Below are positions 17,188 to 25,841 of a DNA stretch of 44,399 nucleotides, piece by piece (within the stretch, counting starts at the first letter, position 1; each line of letters begins with the position of its first letter). Source of the stretch: Paludibacteraceae bacterium (GTDB taxonomy: Bacteria > Bacteroidota > Bacteroidia > Bacteroidales > Paludibacteraceae); the NCBI GenBank assembly GCA_017962005.1, contig JAGCWE010000112.1, positions 1 through 44,399 on the forward strand, written 5' to 3'. Under the pieces are notes generated by a model that was not told the DNA's origin, searched no databases, and worked only from the letters and a program-made list of their open reading frames with translations. The position numbers were made by a program, and so were the translations under genes.

Positions 17188-17195
17188 CAAAAGTA
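17188..17195 (-). promoter_or_regulatory. Candidate -7 element for the DPP III operon
   Basis: The minus strand reads TACTTTTG, matching TAnnTTTG, 31 bases before the ATG at 17157. No clear TTTG is found 19-21 bases upstream, so this is a partial promoter match. Confidence 0.45.
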
Positions 17196-17270
17196 ATGCA
17201 TATTTCCGAAAATGTATATGTGTCGGATGAAATTTTTACGTATTCCGGTCACACAGCCGTTTCCAAATGA

Positions 17271-17301
17271 AAGCGGGACGAGCCCTTTGCTCATCCCGCT
17301 T
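17271..17301 (-). terminator. tRNA-Ser terminator
   Basis: A 13-bp stem with one mismatch (AAGCGGGACGAGC 17271-17283 against GCTCATCCCGCTT 17289-17301, plus-strand reading) lies directly after the tRNA on the minus strand, and the minus strand continues with TTTCATTTGG. The hairpin shares its outermost base with the encoded CCA of the tRNA. Confidence 0.75.
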
Positions 17302-17390
17302 GGCGGAAAAGGGGGGATTCGAACCCCCGGTACAGTTTCCCGTACGACAGTTTAGCAAACTTTTGGTTTAAGCCACTCACCCACCTTTCC
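17301..17390 (-). tRNA. tRNA-Ser (anticodon GCT)
   Basis: The minus strand folds into a class II tRNA with a long variable arm. The acceptor arm pairs GGAAAGG with CTTTTCC, followed by discriminator G and an encoded CCA. The T arm is CCGGGGGTTCGAATCCCCC. The anticodon loop TTGCTAA gives anticodon GCT (serine, AGC/AGT codons). The anticodon stem has one A-G mismatch (AAAGT/ACTGT), which is weaker than normal. Without CCA the gene is 87 nucleotides, as expected for tRNA-Ser. Confidence 0.93.
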
Positions 17391-17407
17391 TTGGCTTATT
17401 GCGGGCG

Positions 17408-17439
17408 CAAAAGTACGGCAGATTTTTTGCGTGACCAAA
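17408..17439 (-). promoter_or_regulatory. tRNA-Ser promoter, Bacteroidetes type
   Basis: On the minus strand TTTG (17436-17439) is followed after 20 bases by TACTTTTG (17408-17415), a full match to TTTG-N19-21-TAnnTTTG. The tRNA 5' end is 18 bases downstream of the -7 element. Confidence 0.75.
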
Positions 17440-17475
17440 TGTTTTCGTATTTTTCTTAATTTTGTAAGATTTTTC

Positions 17476-17506
17476 TTGCACATTAGTCGGAAAGTCAGTA
17501 TCTTTG
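17476..17506 (+). promoter_or_regulatory. Promoter of the lipoprotein / C10 protease locus
   Basis: TTG (17476-17478) and TATCTTTG (17499-17506) are separated by 20 bases, matching the Bacteroidetes consensus. Transcription should start about 50 bases before the lipoprotein ATG at 17563. No separate promoter or terminator is evident between that gene and the protease gene at 18113, so both may be read from here. Confidence 0.75.
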
Positions 17507-17562
17507 CTGCTGGATGTATATTTTCTTAAAAAAGTCAATAGTAACAAACAAAATATAAAACG

Positions 17563-18057
17563 ATGAAAAAAGTATTGTCCGCAAGTCTTATTGCGTTGCT
17601 CGTATTGAGCAGTTGTTCCGCCCTGCAGGGCACGTCTTCCACTTCGAACGCCGCATCCGCCCCGGTTGCCGCCGCCGCATCCACTTCAAGCGACGGAGTT
17701 GCAGCCGGCAGGGCGTTGAACGCGCTGTACAAGCAGTACAAAGCGGATGGCAAGTATGACTACACCAACCTCAACAACGCGCTGAACACCATTCAGTTGC
17801 TTCAGAGTTGTCAGGGATTGAAAACCAATGCGAAGAACAGCACCTACTGGAAAAATTTCGCAACGGGTCTGATTCTCGGCTCGAACAATCTGGTAACGAC
17901 ACAGACATCAGGTACAATTACCAACAGTCTGAGCAATATGATCAGCAATGTGGATACGGAGAAACTGAAATCGGCGGAAACCAACACGCTGGAGGCCATC
18001 GGCACCGCCAAACAGACCGCATCAAGCATCAGCAACATCCTCTCGCTGTTCAAGTAA
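17563..18057 (+). CDS. Small lipoprotein upstream of the C10 protease, unknown function
   Basis: A 164-residue lipoprotein: basic start, hydrophobic core and lipobox LLVLSSCSA (Cys about 18). After the anchor comes a low-complexity Ala/Ser/Thr stretch (about 20-46), then a region with RALNALYKQYKADGKYDY and an Asn/Ser/Thr-rich helical C-terminus (NSLSNMISNVDTEKLKSAET). I do not recognise a characterised family, although similar short lipoproteins seem common in Bacteroidales. It is separated by 55 bases from the protease gene. C10 proteases are sometimes encoded beside their inhibitors, but nothing here resembles the known C10 propeptide or inhibitor fold, so that role is not claimed. Confidence 0.8.
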   Translation: MKKVLSASLIALLVLSSCSALQGTSSTSNAASAPVAAAASTSSDGVAAGRALNALYKQYKADGKYDYTNLNNALNTIQLLQSCQGLKTNAKNSTYWKNFATGLILGSNNLVTTQTSGTITNSLSNMISNVDTEKLKSAETNTLEAIGTAKQTASSISNILSLFK

Positions 18058-18112
18058 ATTGCGAGAGTATAAAATGATGACCTATTGACTATCAACTATT
18101 ATCAACCTTACT

Positions 18113-21100
18113 ATGAAACGATTTTTCATTTTGCTTTGCACGTTTATATTCAGTATAGGCGTGGTGCAGGCGGATATCCGCACGGTCGATGAGGCTGCTG
18201 CGATTGCCGCACAGCGGCTCAGCCAATCAGAAAGTTCGACGGTTCGCCGCGCTCCGGCATCATCCTCAGGGATGCGGTTGTTCCGGACGTTGTACAAAAA
18301 GGATTTGGATTTGACACCTGCCCAGTTGCAAGCCAATCCGCGCCTGAGGGCACATATTGACAATGACGAGAGCGAACCGGCACTCTATATGTTCAATGGC
18401 GAGGATGCGGGTTTTGTGGTTGTGTCGGCAGACACACGTGCGGTGGAAGTGCTGGCTTATTCTGATGAAGGCAGTCTGGAAGAGGATAATCTTGCTCCGG
18501 CGTTTATGTGGTGGTTGTCCCGTTTTGTGGAGGAAATCAGCAGTCTGAAAGACGAACCCGAACCGACGGTTTCTTCCGCGCCCGTCCGCGAGCCGAGAAG
18601 AGCGACGGCTGTTTCCCCTTTGCTTGGCTCTATCAACTGGGGACAGGGAACGCCCTATAACAATCTCTGTCCCGCATACGGCTCGTACACCCATAGCGTG
18701 ACGGGGTGTGTCGCTACTGCTGCGTCACAGATTATCCGTTATTGGCAGTATCCCACCTACGGGGTTTCACGAAAGACATATTTGTGGGTGGATTTGAAAT
18801 ATGTGTCGCACTACAATCTGTCGGCGGATTTCGCCTCGACAAAGTACGACTATTCCAAGATGCTCGCCAATTACAGCACATCGTCCTACACGACGGCGCA
18901 AGCCAATGCGGTGGCCACCCTGTGCTACCATTGCGGCGTGGCTGCCGAGATGTTCTATACCGGCGATGAGAGCGGTGCATACAATTCGGTAATGGCTCAG
19001 GGTTTTGTGGATTATTTCGGTTATGCGCTGGACGGAGAGATGAGTTATTATGACAACAATTCGATGGCGCAGATTAAGGCTTCCATGAATAATGATCTGG
19101 ATAACGGCCGCCCTATTATGATGGGTGGAGATGACACCAATGGCGGCGGCGGTCACGCGTTTGTGTGCGACGGTCGCAACTCGAGCGGTAATTTCCACAT
19201 GAACTGGGGATGGAACGGCAGCAGCAACTGTTATACCACACTGTCAGCGATGACTGCCGGCAGTTATCATTTCTCAAACGGGATAGAGATAACCGTGGGT
19301 CTGCGCCCCGACGAGAATTGTCTGCGCGAAACGACAACCACCGTCACGGTACGCAGCAACAACTTGCCATACGTATGGAACGGAAAGAGTTATTACTCCA
19401 CCACGACGGATTATACCGACCGCGCCTATCGTGACAACAGTTGCGACACCATCGGCGTGCTGAATCTGACGGTTTATACATCGAGCAACAAGTGCGGGGA
19501 TAACCTGACATGGTCGTTGTCGTCCGACAAAAAAGTGCTGACCATTTCGGGTTACGGGAATATGTATGATTTCCATATAACCAGTATGGAGGACAACGAT
19601 ATCCCGTGGGTGGAAGCCTATACCACATTGGAAAAAGTCATTCTCCCGCAGGGAATTACAAGTATCGGCGAATACGCATTCTTCAACCATTACAACCTGA
19701 CCGACATATCGTTTCCCTCAACGCTGACACGCATAGGAGGATATTCATTCGCAGGTGTCGGAGCAACATCCGTCACCCTGCCCGATGCCGTCACGTATCT
19801 GGGCAAATACGCTTTTGCATATACGTCTATCTCTTCGATCAATATCCCCAGAAGCCTGACCTATTTCGGCAATTACGTATTCTCCAACTGTCCCAACCTG
19901 AAGACAGTCAATTACAATGCCATCAATTGTGGGTTGCCCGGCAATATGGAGGACGACACCCCGTTTTATTCCGTATGCAGTCAGATTACAACATTCAACT
20001 TCGGAAATGAGGTACAGGTGCTTCCTATGGGCTTGTGCTACCAAATGTCTAACTTGTCATCCGTGACACTTCCTTTGTCGCTCACAACAATCGGGGATAA
20101 CGTCTTCAACGGATGCTCAAAACTGACCTCAATCACCATACCGAAGAACGTCAACTACATAGACAACGATGTCTTTGCTAATACCAAATTGAAAACGGTG
20201 GTATGGAATGCCAAGACGTGTTCTTTGGCAGGAACAAGCACAACTGATACACCATTCCGCAGCGTCTGCGAGCAGATAACGTCCTTCACCATAGGCGATG
20301 ATGTTCAGGAACTGCCTATGGGATGCTGCTTCGGGATGACCCAACTGACCTCTGTGGTCATTCCGGCGCAGATGACAAGCATCAGCGTGTACTGCTTCAA
20401 CACTTGCAGCTCGCTGAAGACTGTGCGTTTCAACAATCCTGTCCCGCCATCGTTCTACGCTTCATCTTTCAGCGGCATCGCATCGAATCCGGTAGCGCAG
20501 GTGCCTTGCGGAGCGAAACCGGCATATTCAGCCACATCACTTCCGTTCACCTCATACACCACTTTCGGCGATTTCGCTTTCAACGTAACGCTTGCCGCAC
20601 AGAATCCTTCAATGGGTAGCGTCAGTTGGACCACTCCGCTCAATTGCAACAACAACACGGGTGTGATAACGGCTACTCCCAATCCGCGCCATCATTTCGT
20701 GCGCTGGGCGGATGAATCGGCAAATGCCACATCTGCCGGTATGGTCCGCAGCGTGACCGTAACGGAGGACGCAACATTCACCGCCATCTTTGAGGCAGAC
20801 CCGCAGTACACGGTTACCGTTACCGTCAACGGAAACGGTACTGCCGCCGCTGACAAGAAGTCTTACTATGAGGGCGAAACAGCCATACTGACCGTTGCGG
20901 CTGACAACCATTATCATTTCGCCGGTTGGACAGGAACGGACAGCGAACACATTACTGCCAACGCGGACGGAACCTACGCTTATACGATAGGCAATGCCAA
21001 CCGCTCTTTCACAGCCGTCTTCGAGGAGGATACCAAATATACCGTTGCCGTAACCGTCAGCGGAAATGGCACTGCCGCCGCAGACAAGGCTTCCTACTAC

Positions 21101-22501
21101 GCGGGTGAAACAGCCGTACTGACCGCTTCGGCTGACAACCACTATCATTTCGCCGGCTGGACCGGAACGGACAGCGAAAGCATCCTTGCCAACGCGGACG
21201 GAACGTACGCTTATACGGTAAGCGATGCCGACCGTACTTTCACCGCTGTCTTTGAGGAGGATACCAGATACACTGTTACCGTTACCGTCAGCGGACACGG
21301 TACAGCTGCCGCAGACAAGGAGTTTTACTACGACGGCGAAACAGCCGTACTGACCGCCACGGCGGATGAAGGATACACGTTCTGGCAGTGGTCAGACGGC
21401 GAAACCTCCAACCCGCGCGAGATAGTCGTGACTGAAGACATCGGACTGACCGCTCTGTTTACAAAGGATGAAACAGGAATCAATTCCAACTTTACTGAGC
21501 ATCCCTTCACGGTAGGTGACAATGAGAATCGCATCGCTTTCTCGCAAGCCAACCTGCAATATCAGGCCGCAACACAAACTTTCCGTTTTGCATACAACCA
21601 ATATGACTATATTGGCACATACAACGCCCTTATTGCCGCCGATTATGCGGGCTGGATAGATTTGTTCGGCTGGGGAACAGGTACACAGCCTACCACCAAC
21701 ACATGCAACGATTGCGGCACCTACTTCCCATTTGACGGAGATATGGAAGACCCTGATGACACATTCGACGCTCCGTCACGCCGTCACGCTCCACAAGAAG
21801 ACGCATATTCCACTTTCGCCGACTGGGGAGTGAACAGCATCATCAACGGAGGAAACACAGCAAGCGTATGGCGCACGATGACTGCCGATGAATGGCGCTA
21901 CCTCTTCTATTTACGTGAGGCCGCCTCCTCCAAGTTCGGCTTCGCCACCATCAACGGTGTGCACGGTCTGGGTGTGCTGCCAGAAGACTGGGAACTGCCG
22001 GCAGAATGTGTCTTTGTGTCAAGCACACAGGCTGGAATGAACATTCTTGATTCACATTTCTCCAACAGCGGAACGAACAATTTCACGCACAACATCTACA
22101 ATACTGCTCAATGGATCAAAATGGAAAACGCTGGTGCAGTATTCCTTCCCGCAGCAGGCAGTAGAATCAGCACCACGTATGAAGGGGCTGGCACAGAAGG
22201 ATACTATTGGTCTTCTACCGACGGAGAAGAAAATATGGCAATAGCCGCTTTCTTCGACAATGAGTCTTTCTATCCCAATACCATCCGTCACCGCGCGCAA
22301 GGCTACTCAGTCCGTCTTGTCAAGGAACTCGGTCATACGCATATTTGGAGCGAGCCGACATATGTATGGAACGATGATTACAGCCTGTGCACTGCCACAC
22401 GCGTTTGCAACCGCGATGCCTCACACGTTGAGACCGAGACGGTCAACAGCGTAACAGAAACCACCGATGCCACATGCACGGAGGGTGGCGTTATCACATA
22501 G
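18113..22501 (+). CDS. Family C10 (streptopain-like) cysteine protease with BspA leucine-rich repeats and B-repeats, ended by an in-frame TAG
   Basis: A 1462-residue exported protein as read to the first stop. Signal peptide about 1-20. Residues 21-165 form a C10 propeptide (DAGFVVVSADTRAVEVLAYS). The protease domain is about 166-400: catalytic Cys199 in SVTGCVATAASQIIRYWQYP, His348 in GGGGHAFVCDG and the FHMNWGWNG block. BspA-type leucine-rich repeats run about 505-785 (TSIGEYAFFNHYNLTDISFP). Three 77-residue divergent InlB-type B-repeats follow (about 899-1116), then a C-type-lectin/FISUMP-like domain (about 1125-1405, with VWRTMTADEWRYLF and YYWSSTDGE). The stop at 22499-22501 falls inside a 76-residue repeat, and the same frame continues to 23752. 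The gene is therefore truncated, misassembled or read through. It probably degrades host proteins at the cell surface. Confidence 0.88.
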   Translation: MKRFFILLCTFIFSIGVVQADIRTVDEAAAIAAQRLSQSESSTVRRAPASSSGMRLFRTLYKKDLDLTPAQLQANPRLRAHIDNDESEPALYMFNGEDAGFVVVSADTRAVEVLAYSDEGSLEEDNLAPAFMWWLSRFVEEISSLKDEPEPTVSSAPVREPRRATAVSPLLGSINWGQGTPYNNLCPAYGSYTHSVTGCVATAASQIIRYWQYPTYGVSRKTYLWVDLKYVSHYNLSADFASTKYDYSKMLANYSTSSYTTAQANAVATLCYHCGVAAEMFYTGDESGAYNSVMAQGFVDYFGYALDGEMSYYDNNSMAQIKASMNNDLDNGRPIMMGGDDTNGGGGHAFVCDGRNSSGNFHMNWGWNGSSNCYTTLSAMTAGSYHFSNGIEITVGLRPDENCLRETTTTVTVRSNNLPYVWNGKSYYSTTTDYTDRAYRDNSCDTIGVLNLTVYTSSNKCGDNLTWSLSSDKKVLTISGYGNMYDFHITSMEDNDIPWVEAYTTLEKVILPQGITSIGEYAFFNHYNLTDISFPSTLTRIGGYSFAGVGATSVTLPDAVTYLGKYAFAYTSISSINIPRSLTYFGNYVFSNCPNLKTVNYNAINCGLPGNMEDDTPFYSVCSQITTFNFGNEVQVLPMGLCYQMSNLSSVTLPLSLTTIGDNVFNGCSKLTSITIPKNVNYIDNDVFANTKLKTVVWNAKTCSLAGTSTTDTPFRSVCEQITSFTIGDDVQELPMGCCFGMTQLTSVVIPAQMTSISVYCFNTCSSLKTVRFNNPVPPSFYASSFSGIASNPVAQVPCGAKPAYSATSLPFTSYTTFGDFAFNVTLAAQNPSMGSVSWTTPLNCNNNTGVITATPNPRHHFVRWADESANATSAGMVRSVTVTEDATFTAIFEADPQYTVTVTVNGNGTAAADKKSYYEGETAILTVAADNHYHFAGWTGTDSEHITANADGTYAYTIGNANRSFTAVFEEDTKYTVAVTVSGNGTAAADKASYYAGETAVLTASADNHYHFAGWTGTDSESILANADGTYAYTVSDADRTFTAVFEEDTRYTVTVTVSGHGTAAADKEFYYDGETAVLTATADEGYTFWQWSDGETSNPREIVVTEDIGLTALFTKDETGINSNFTEHPFTVGDNENRIAFSQANLQYQAATQTFRFAYNQYDYIGTYNALIAADYAGWIDLFGWGTGTQPTTNTCNDCGTYFPFDGDMEDPDDTFDAPSRRHAPQEDAYSTFADWGVNSIINGGNTASVWRTMTADEWRYLFYLREAASSKFGFATINGVHGLGVLPEDWELPAECVFVSSTQAGMNILDSHFSNSGTNNFTHNIYNTAQWIKMENAGAVFLPAAGSRISTTYEGAGTEGYYWSSTDGEENMAIAAFFDNESFYPNTIRHRAQGYSVRLVKELGHTHIWSEPTYVWNDDYSLCTATRVCNRDASHVETETVNSVTETTDATCTEGGVIT
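20807..21460 (+). repeat. Three B-repeat units (231-bp period) in the C10 protease gene
   Basis: Units start near 20807, 21038 and 21269, each coding a 77-residue InlB-type repeat opening with YTVxVTVxGxGTAAADK and including FAGWTGTDS. The first two are close copies at the DNA level; the third has a different second half (GYTFWQWSDGETS). Such repeats usually form beta-grasp stalk domains in surface proteins. Confidence 0.85.
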
Positions 22502-23035
22502 ATCGCCAACTTCACGAATGAAGCATTCACCGGGCAAGTGCACACCAAGACTATTGCCGCCTCGGGACATGACTGGGGCGAACCGACGTATGTATGGAAC
22601 GATGATTACAGCCAGTGCACTGCCATACGCATTTGCAACAACGATGTCTCACACGTTGAGACCGAGACAGTCAGCAGCGTAACAGAAACCACCGATGCCA
22701 CATGCACGGAGGATGGCGTTATCACATATACCGCCAACTTCACAAATGAAGCATTCACCGGGCAAGTGCACACCAAGACTATTGCCGCCTCGGGACATGA
22801 CTGGGGCTAACCGACGTATGTATTGAACGATGATTACAGCCTGTGCACTGCCACACGCGTTTGCAACCGCGATGCCTCACACGTTGAGACCGAAACTGTC
22901 AGCAGCATTGCAGAAACCACTCCGGCTACAGATACGGAAGACGGGTATATTACCTATACGGCCACGTTCACGAACGAAGCATTCGTGACACAAGTATATG
23001 TAAAAACACTTGAGACACTGCCTACCGACATTGTA
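22352..23035 (+). repeat. Three 228-bp tandem units carrying two in-frame stop codons
   Basis: Units begin at 22352, 22580 and 22808. Each codes a 76-residue module of the type EPTYVWNDDYSxC...C..D.SHVETETV, with paired Cys and His suggesting a zinc-ribbon-like fold. Units 1 and 2 are nearly identical at the DNA level; unit 3 diverges towards its end. A TAG occurs in unit 1 (22499-22501) where units 2 and 3 have TAT. A TAA occurs at the first codon of unit 3 (22808-22810) where units 1 and 2 have GAG and GAA. Confidence 0.9.
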
Positions 23036-23752
23036 TTGAAGGAAAAGGAAACCGATGACTATTACACGTGGTTTGCAGAGAAATACAACGGAGTGACCGT
23101 GAAGACCGCTACGCTGAACCGTCAGTTCAAGAACGGCGTATGGTCCACATTGTGTCTGCCGTTTGACGTGAAGAAGGTTCAGATGACCGCTCTCGGTCTG
23201 AACGGTCGTGTCTTTGAGTTCCAATATGCAGAAAAACTGGATGAGTCAACGACTCAAATCTATTTCGCTGTTGCACAGACAATTCAGGCGGGCAAGGGAT
23301 ATGTCGTATCGGCTAACGCCAAGCTGGCGGAAAAAACATCGTTTGTATTCGCCAATGTGAAGATAAACACTGAAGCAGACATACTGTCCGGCTATGATAT
23401 AACCGCGCTTCCGGGCTACAACAGAACGGGCAATATCTATCTGATTGGTACGCTCCGCTATGGCAGATTGTTCGGGGCAATGTATTTCGGATTGAAGGAC
23501 AATAAGTTATATGCGCCAAATAGTGATTCCGGAACCACCATGAACGCCTATCGTGGCTTCTTCCGCAGCGATGAACCGGTGAAGATGCAGCGTGTGCGCC
23601 TCGTGGCGGAAGGTGAGCCTGTTGTTGAACTGGAAGTTGTCAACGGCGAGCTTGAAGAGGCGAAAAACGCCGTGAAGTACATTGAGAACGGAGTGCTTTA
23701 CATCCGTTACAACAACAAAGTCTATAACGCGCAAGGAGCAGAGTTACAGTAA
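22502..23752 (+). pseudogene. Disconnected 3' part of the C10/BspA gene
   Basis: This stretch continues the frame of the protease gene after its TAG, is broken again by TAA at 22808-22810 and then stays open to 23752. It codes the rest of the 76-residue repeats, then the Bacteroidales surface module NGVWSTLCLPFDVKKVQM ... GKGYVVSANAKL ... NIYLIGTLRYG ... MNAYRGFFRSDEP. It ends with the tail KYIENGVLYIRYNNKVYNAQ, which matches the pattern at the end of the 1609-residue protein. An independent start after the second stop would have to be non-ATG (a TTG at 22823) with no signal peptide, so it is not a separate gene in any useful sense. Joined to the upstream part the protein would be about 1877 residues plus the two stop positions. 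Confidence 0.8.
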
Positions 23753-23773
23753 TCTATCTCGTTCTTCGGATAT

Positions 23774-23813
23774 AAAGAGACTGCCTGACCGATAATAATC
23801 AGGCAGTCTCTTT
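23774..23813. terminator. Bidirectional terminator between convergent genes
   Basis: A perfect 15-bp inverted repeat, AAAGAGACTGCCTGA (23774-23788) and TCAGGCAGTCTCTTT (23799-23813), with a 10-base loop. It has Ts on the right arm for the rightward gene and the matching arrangement leftward. The right arm is also the end of the histidine kinase gene: its stop is the first three bases of that arm and KETA is encoded within it. Confidence 0.88.
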
Positions 23814-25820
23814 ATGTGTTTTGACAGCATTGAGGGAAACAAAGAAGGTGGTACCTTTGTCGGAAGTGTCAAAACGGATAGTGCCGTCACACCCCTCGAC
23901 AATGTTACGGGCGATGGCGAGTCCCAACCCCGTACCGTATGATTTGGTGGTGAAATTAGGCGTGAAGATGCGGCCGCGTATGTCTTCTGGGATGCCTCCT
24001 CCGTTGTCGGAGAAGGAGATAATCACCTTTCCCCCATCCTGCTTGAGAACAACAATGACATCGCCGTCGGCGCGGTTCTCCAGAGCCTGAAGGGCATTGC
24101 GAAGAATATTGGTAAAGACTTGCTGTATTTGGTCTTTGTCGGCATAGACCCGTATCCCGCTGTTAGGTCCAACATAGCGGATAGGGATATGCTGCTCGTT
24201 GTTGCTCATCAGCGTGAGTACGCGTGTCAGTTTGTCCGCCACATCTACTTCGCTGACGGTGACATCGGGCATTTTGGCGAACGAAGAAAACGATGCAGCT
24301 ATATGGTTGAGGTTGTCAATCTGCTCTATGAGCATCCGTGTTGATTTGTCAAAATACAGTTCAAAGCGTTCTGTTCCCCGCGTGCGCTGCAGTTGTTGCA
24401 GGGTAAGTTTCATCGGGGTGAGCGAGTTATTGATTTCATGCGCCACCTGCCGAGCCATCGTGCGCCAAGCCCCCTCGCGTTCGGACCGTGCCAGTCGTCG
24501 CGAGGCAGTTTCCAGTGCGGTAACCATTTCGTTGTAACGGTTAACCAGATCGCCCACTTCATCTTGATAATCATACTGTATACGCATATTTTGTCCCCCA
24601 AGCTCATATCGTCGCATATTGTCGCTCAAGTGTTTGATGGGTTTGAGCAGCAGTGAGGAGGCATAGCCGGAGAAAATAAAGGCAAGAAAAAGCGCAATCA
24701 GATACGCAGGCAGCAATCGCGCCAGAAAACCATCCACCTCCATCGCCATTTCATCCTCCGAAAGGAAGGACGGCACTGCAATATAACCGATTGCCAGTTC
24801 GCTTCCGTTGACAAATTCAGTATAGGAAGCCAAATAGCGCAGGTCGCTCAATTGTTCATACCTTGTACACGTATGGTGGTCAGCATAGAACACTTCGGGT
24901 GCTATACAAGCAGACAGCCAGCCTTGCCGAAAGAGTTGCGGAGTGCTGCTCCCTACAAGCCGCCCATGCAAGTCATACACGTGAATGTCCACCCCATATG
25001 TGAAGGCCAGATCGCGCAAATCGGTATTGAGAGCCTCCGACTTAGTGGAGTCAAGTGTGTAGTCCCAGTAATACAACGTCTGCAGTGCGGCGCTAATATA
25101 ACGACATTTATTTTGCAACGTCTCCTGCTGCTGACGGGCATAGTGGCGGCGTACGTACTTAACCGACATTGAAAAGATGTAGATGAAGGCGGTAACGGAA
25201 AGGAAGATAAACAAATACTGAAACTTGGTATGCAAACGCATATTCTTAAATCCGCGCTCATGAATAATCCAAGCAATACCAAAAACAATGATACCCAAAA
25301 AGAACAGAATACTAACAAAATAGAAGATGCGGATACGTAACCGAGCTTGAGTCCATCGTTTTTTCTCCACCTCTTTCTGCTCCATCAGCGGGCGGTAAGA
25401 GAAACTTTGGGACAAAATCCTGTCGTCCACCTTGTTCCATTCCTCTGGTACAGCAACAAGAATGCCCCAGTTGCCCATTCTGTGCCATTTGCACCATCCG
25501 CGGGCATTACGAAATTCTGTTTCTGTCCATTGATTGGCAACAGACCGCCGCACGCTGTCCACGTTTAAACGGTTGTCCGACCAATAGACCATCTGTCCTT
25601 CGCTAAAAATATAAAAGGACATCCCCTCCGTACGGGTGGTATCCGGCTGGATAGAATCACGCAGAAGCGTGCGTTGGAGACACTGTTCCAATTCGGACAG
25701 TTGCCTGTCGGCTTGCTCCAACCTCTCCTCCGTAGTGCGAATACTGTTATGGCACGAGAAAAGGCACAGCAAGCAAAACGCAATAATCAAGGTGACGATA
25801 TGAGAACGGACATTGCACAT
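23799..25820 (-). CDS. Membrane sensor histidine kinase (NtrY-like)
   Basis: A 673-residue kinase. Membrane segments are at about 8-22, 164-186, 201-221 and 370-393, giving extracytoplasmic loops at about 23-163 and 222-369 that probably sense a signal. The cytoplasmic part has a HAMP linker (LLKPIKHLSDNMRRYELGG), a HisKA helix with the phospho-acceptor His461 (WRTMARQVAHEINNSLTPMK) and a HATPase domain with NILRNALQALE, FSDNGGGIPED and YGTGLGLAIA. The FSSFAKMPD segment is typical of NtrY/NtrB-type kinases. No response regulator is adjacent, so its partner is elsewhere. The N-terminus also resembles a lipobox (CLFSCHN), though a membrane anchor is more likely. It is the last gene after the ROK kinase and the deacetylase. 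Confidence 0.92.
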   Translation of the reverse strand: MCNVRSHIVTLIIAFCLLCLFSCHNSIRTTEERLEQADRQLSELEQCLQRTLLRDSIQPDTTRTEGMSFYIFSEGQMVYWSDNRLNVDSVRRSVANQWTETEFRNARGWCKWHRMGNWGILVAVPEEWNKVDDRILSQSFSYRPLMEQKEVEKKRWTQARLRIRIFYFVSILFFLGIIVFGIAWIIHERGFKNMRLHTKFQYLFIFLSVTAFIYIFSMSVKYVRRHYARQQQETLQNKCRYISAALQTLYYWDYTLDSTKSEALNTDLRDLAFTYGVDIHVYDLHGRLVGSSTPQLFRQGWLSACIAPEVFYADHHTCTRYEQLSDLRYLASYTEFVNGSELAIGYIAVPSFLSEDEMAMEVDGFLARLLPAYLIALFLAFIFSGYASSLLLKPIKHLSDNMRRYELGGQNMRIQYDYQDEVGDLVNRYNEMVTALETASRRLARSEREGAWRTMARQVAHEINNSLTPMKLTLQQLQRTRGTERFELYFDKSTRMLIEQIDNLNHIAASFSSFAKMPDVTVSEVDVADKLTRVLTLMSNNEQHIPIRYVGPNSGIRVYADKDQIQQVFTNILRNALQALENRADGDVIVVLKQDGGKVIISFSDNGGGIPEDIRGRIFTPNFTTKSYGTGLGLAIARNIVEGCDGTIRFDTSDKGTTFFVSLNAVKTHKETA

Positions 25821-25841
25821 AACACAATCCGAGATTTATCG

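Noticed and set aside
15109..17196. A 695-residue open frame opposite the DPP III gene
   Set aside because: It is the antisense shadow of a well-conserved M49 peptidase with zinc motifs; its own translation has no domain pattern.
22823..23752. An independent gene starting after the second stop
   Set aside because: The only early start would be TTG within a repeat unit; there is no signal peptide or promoter, and the frame continues the upstream gene.
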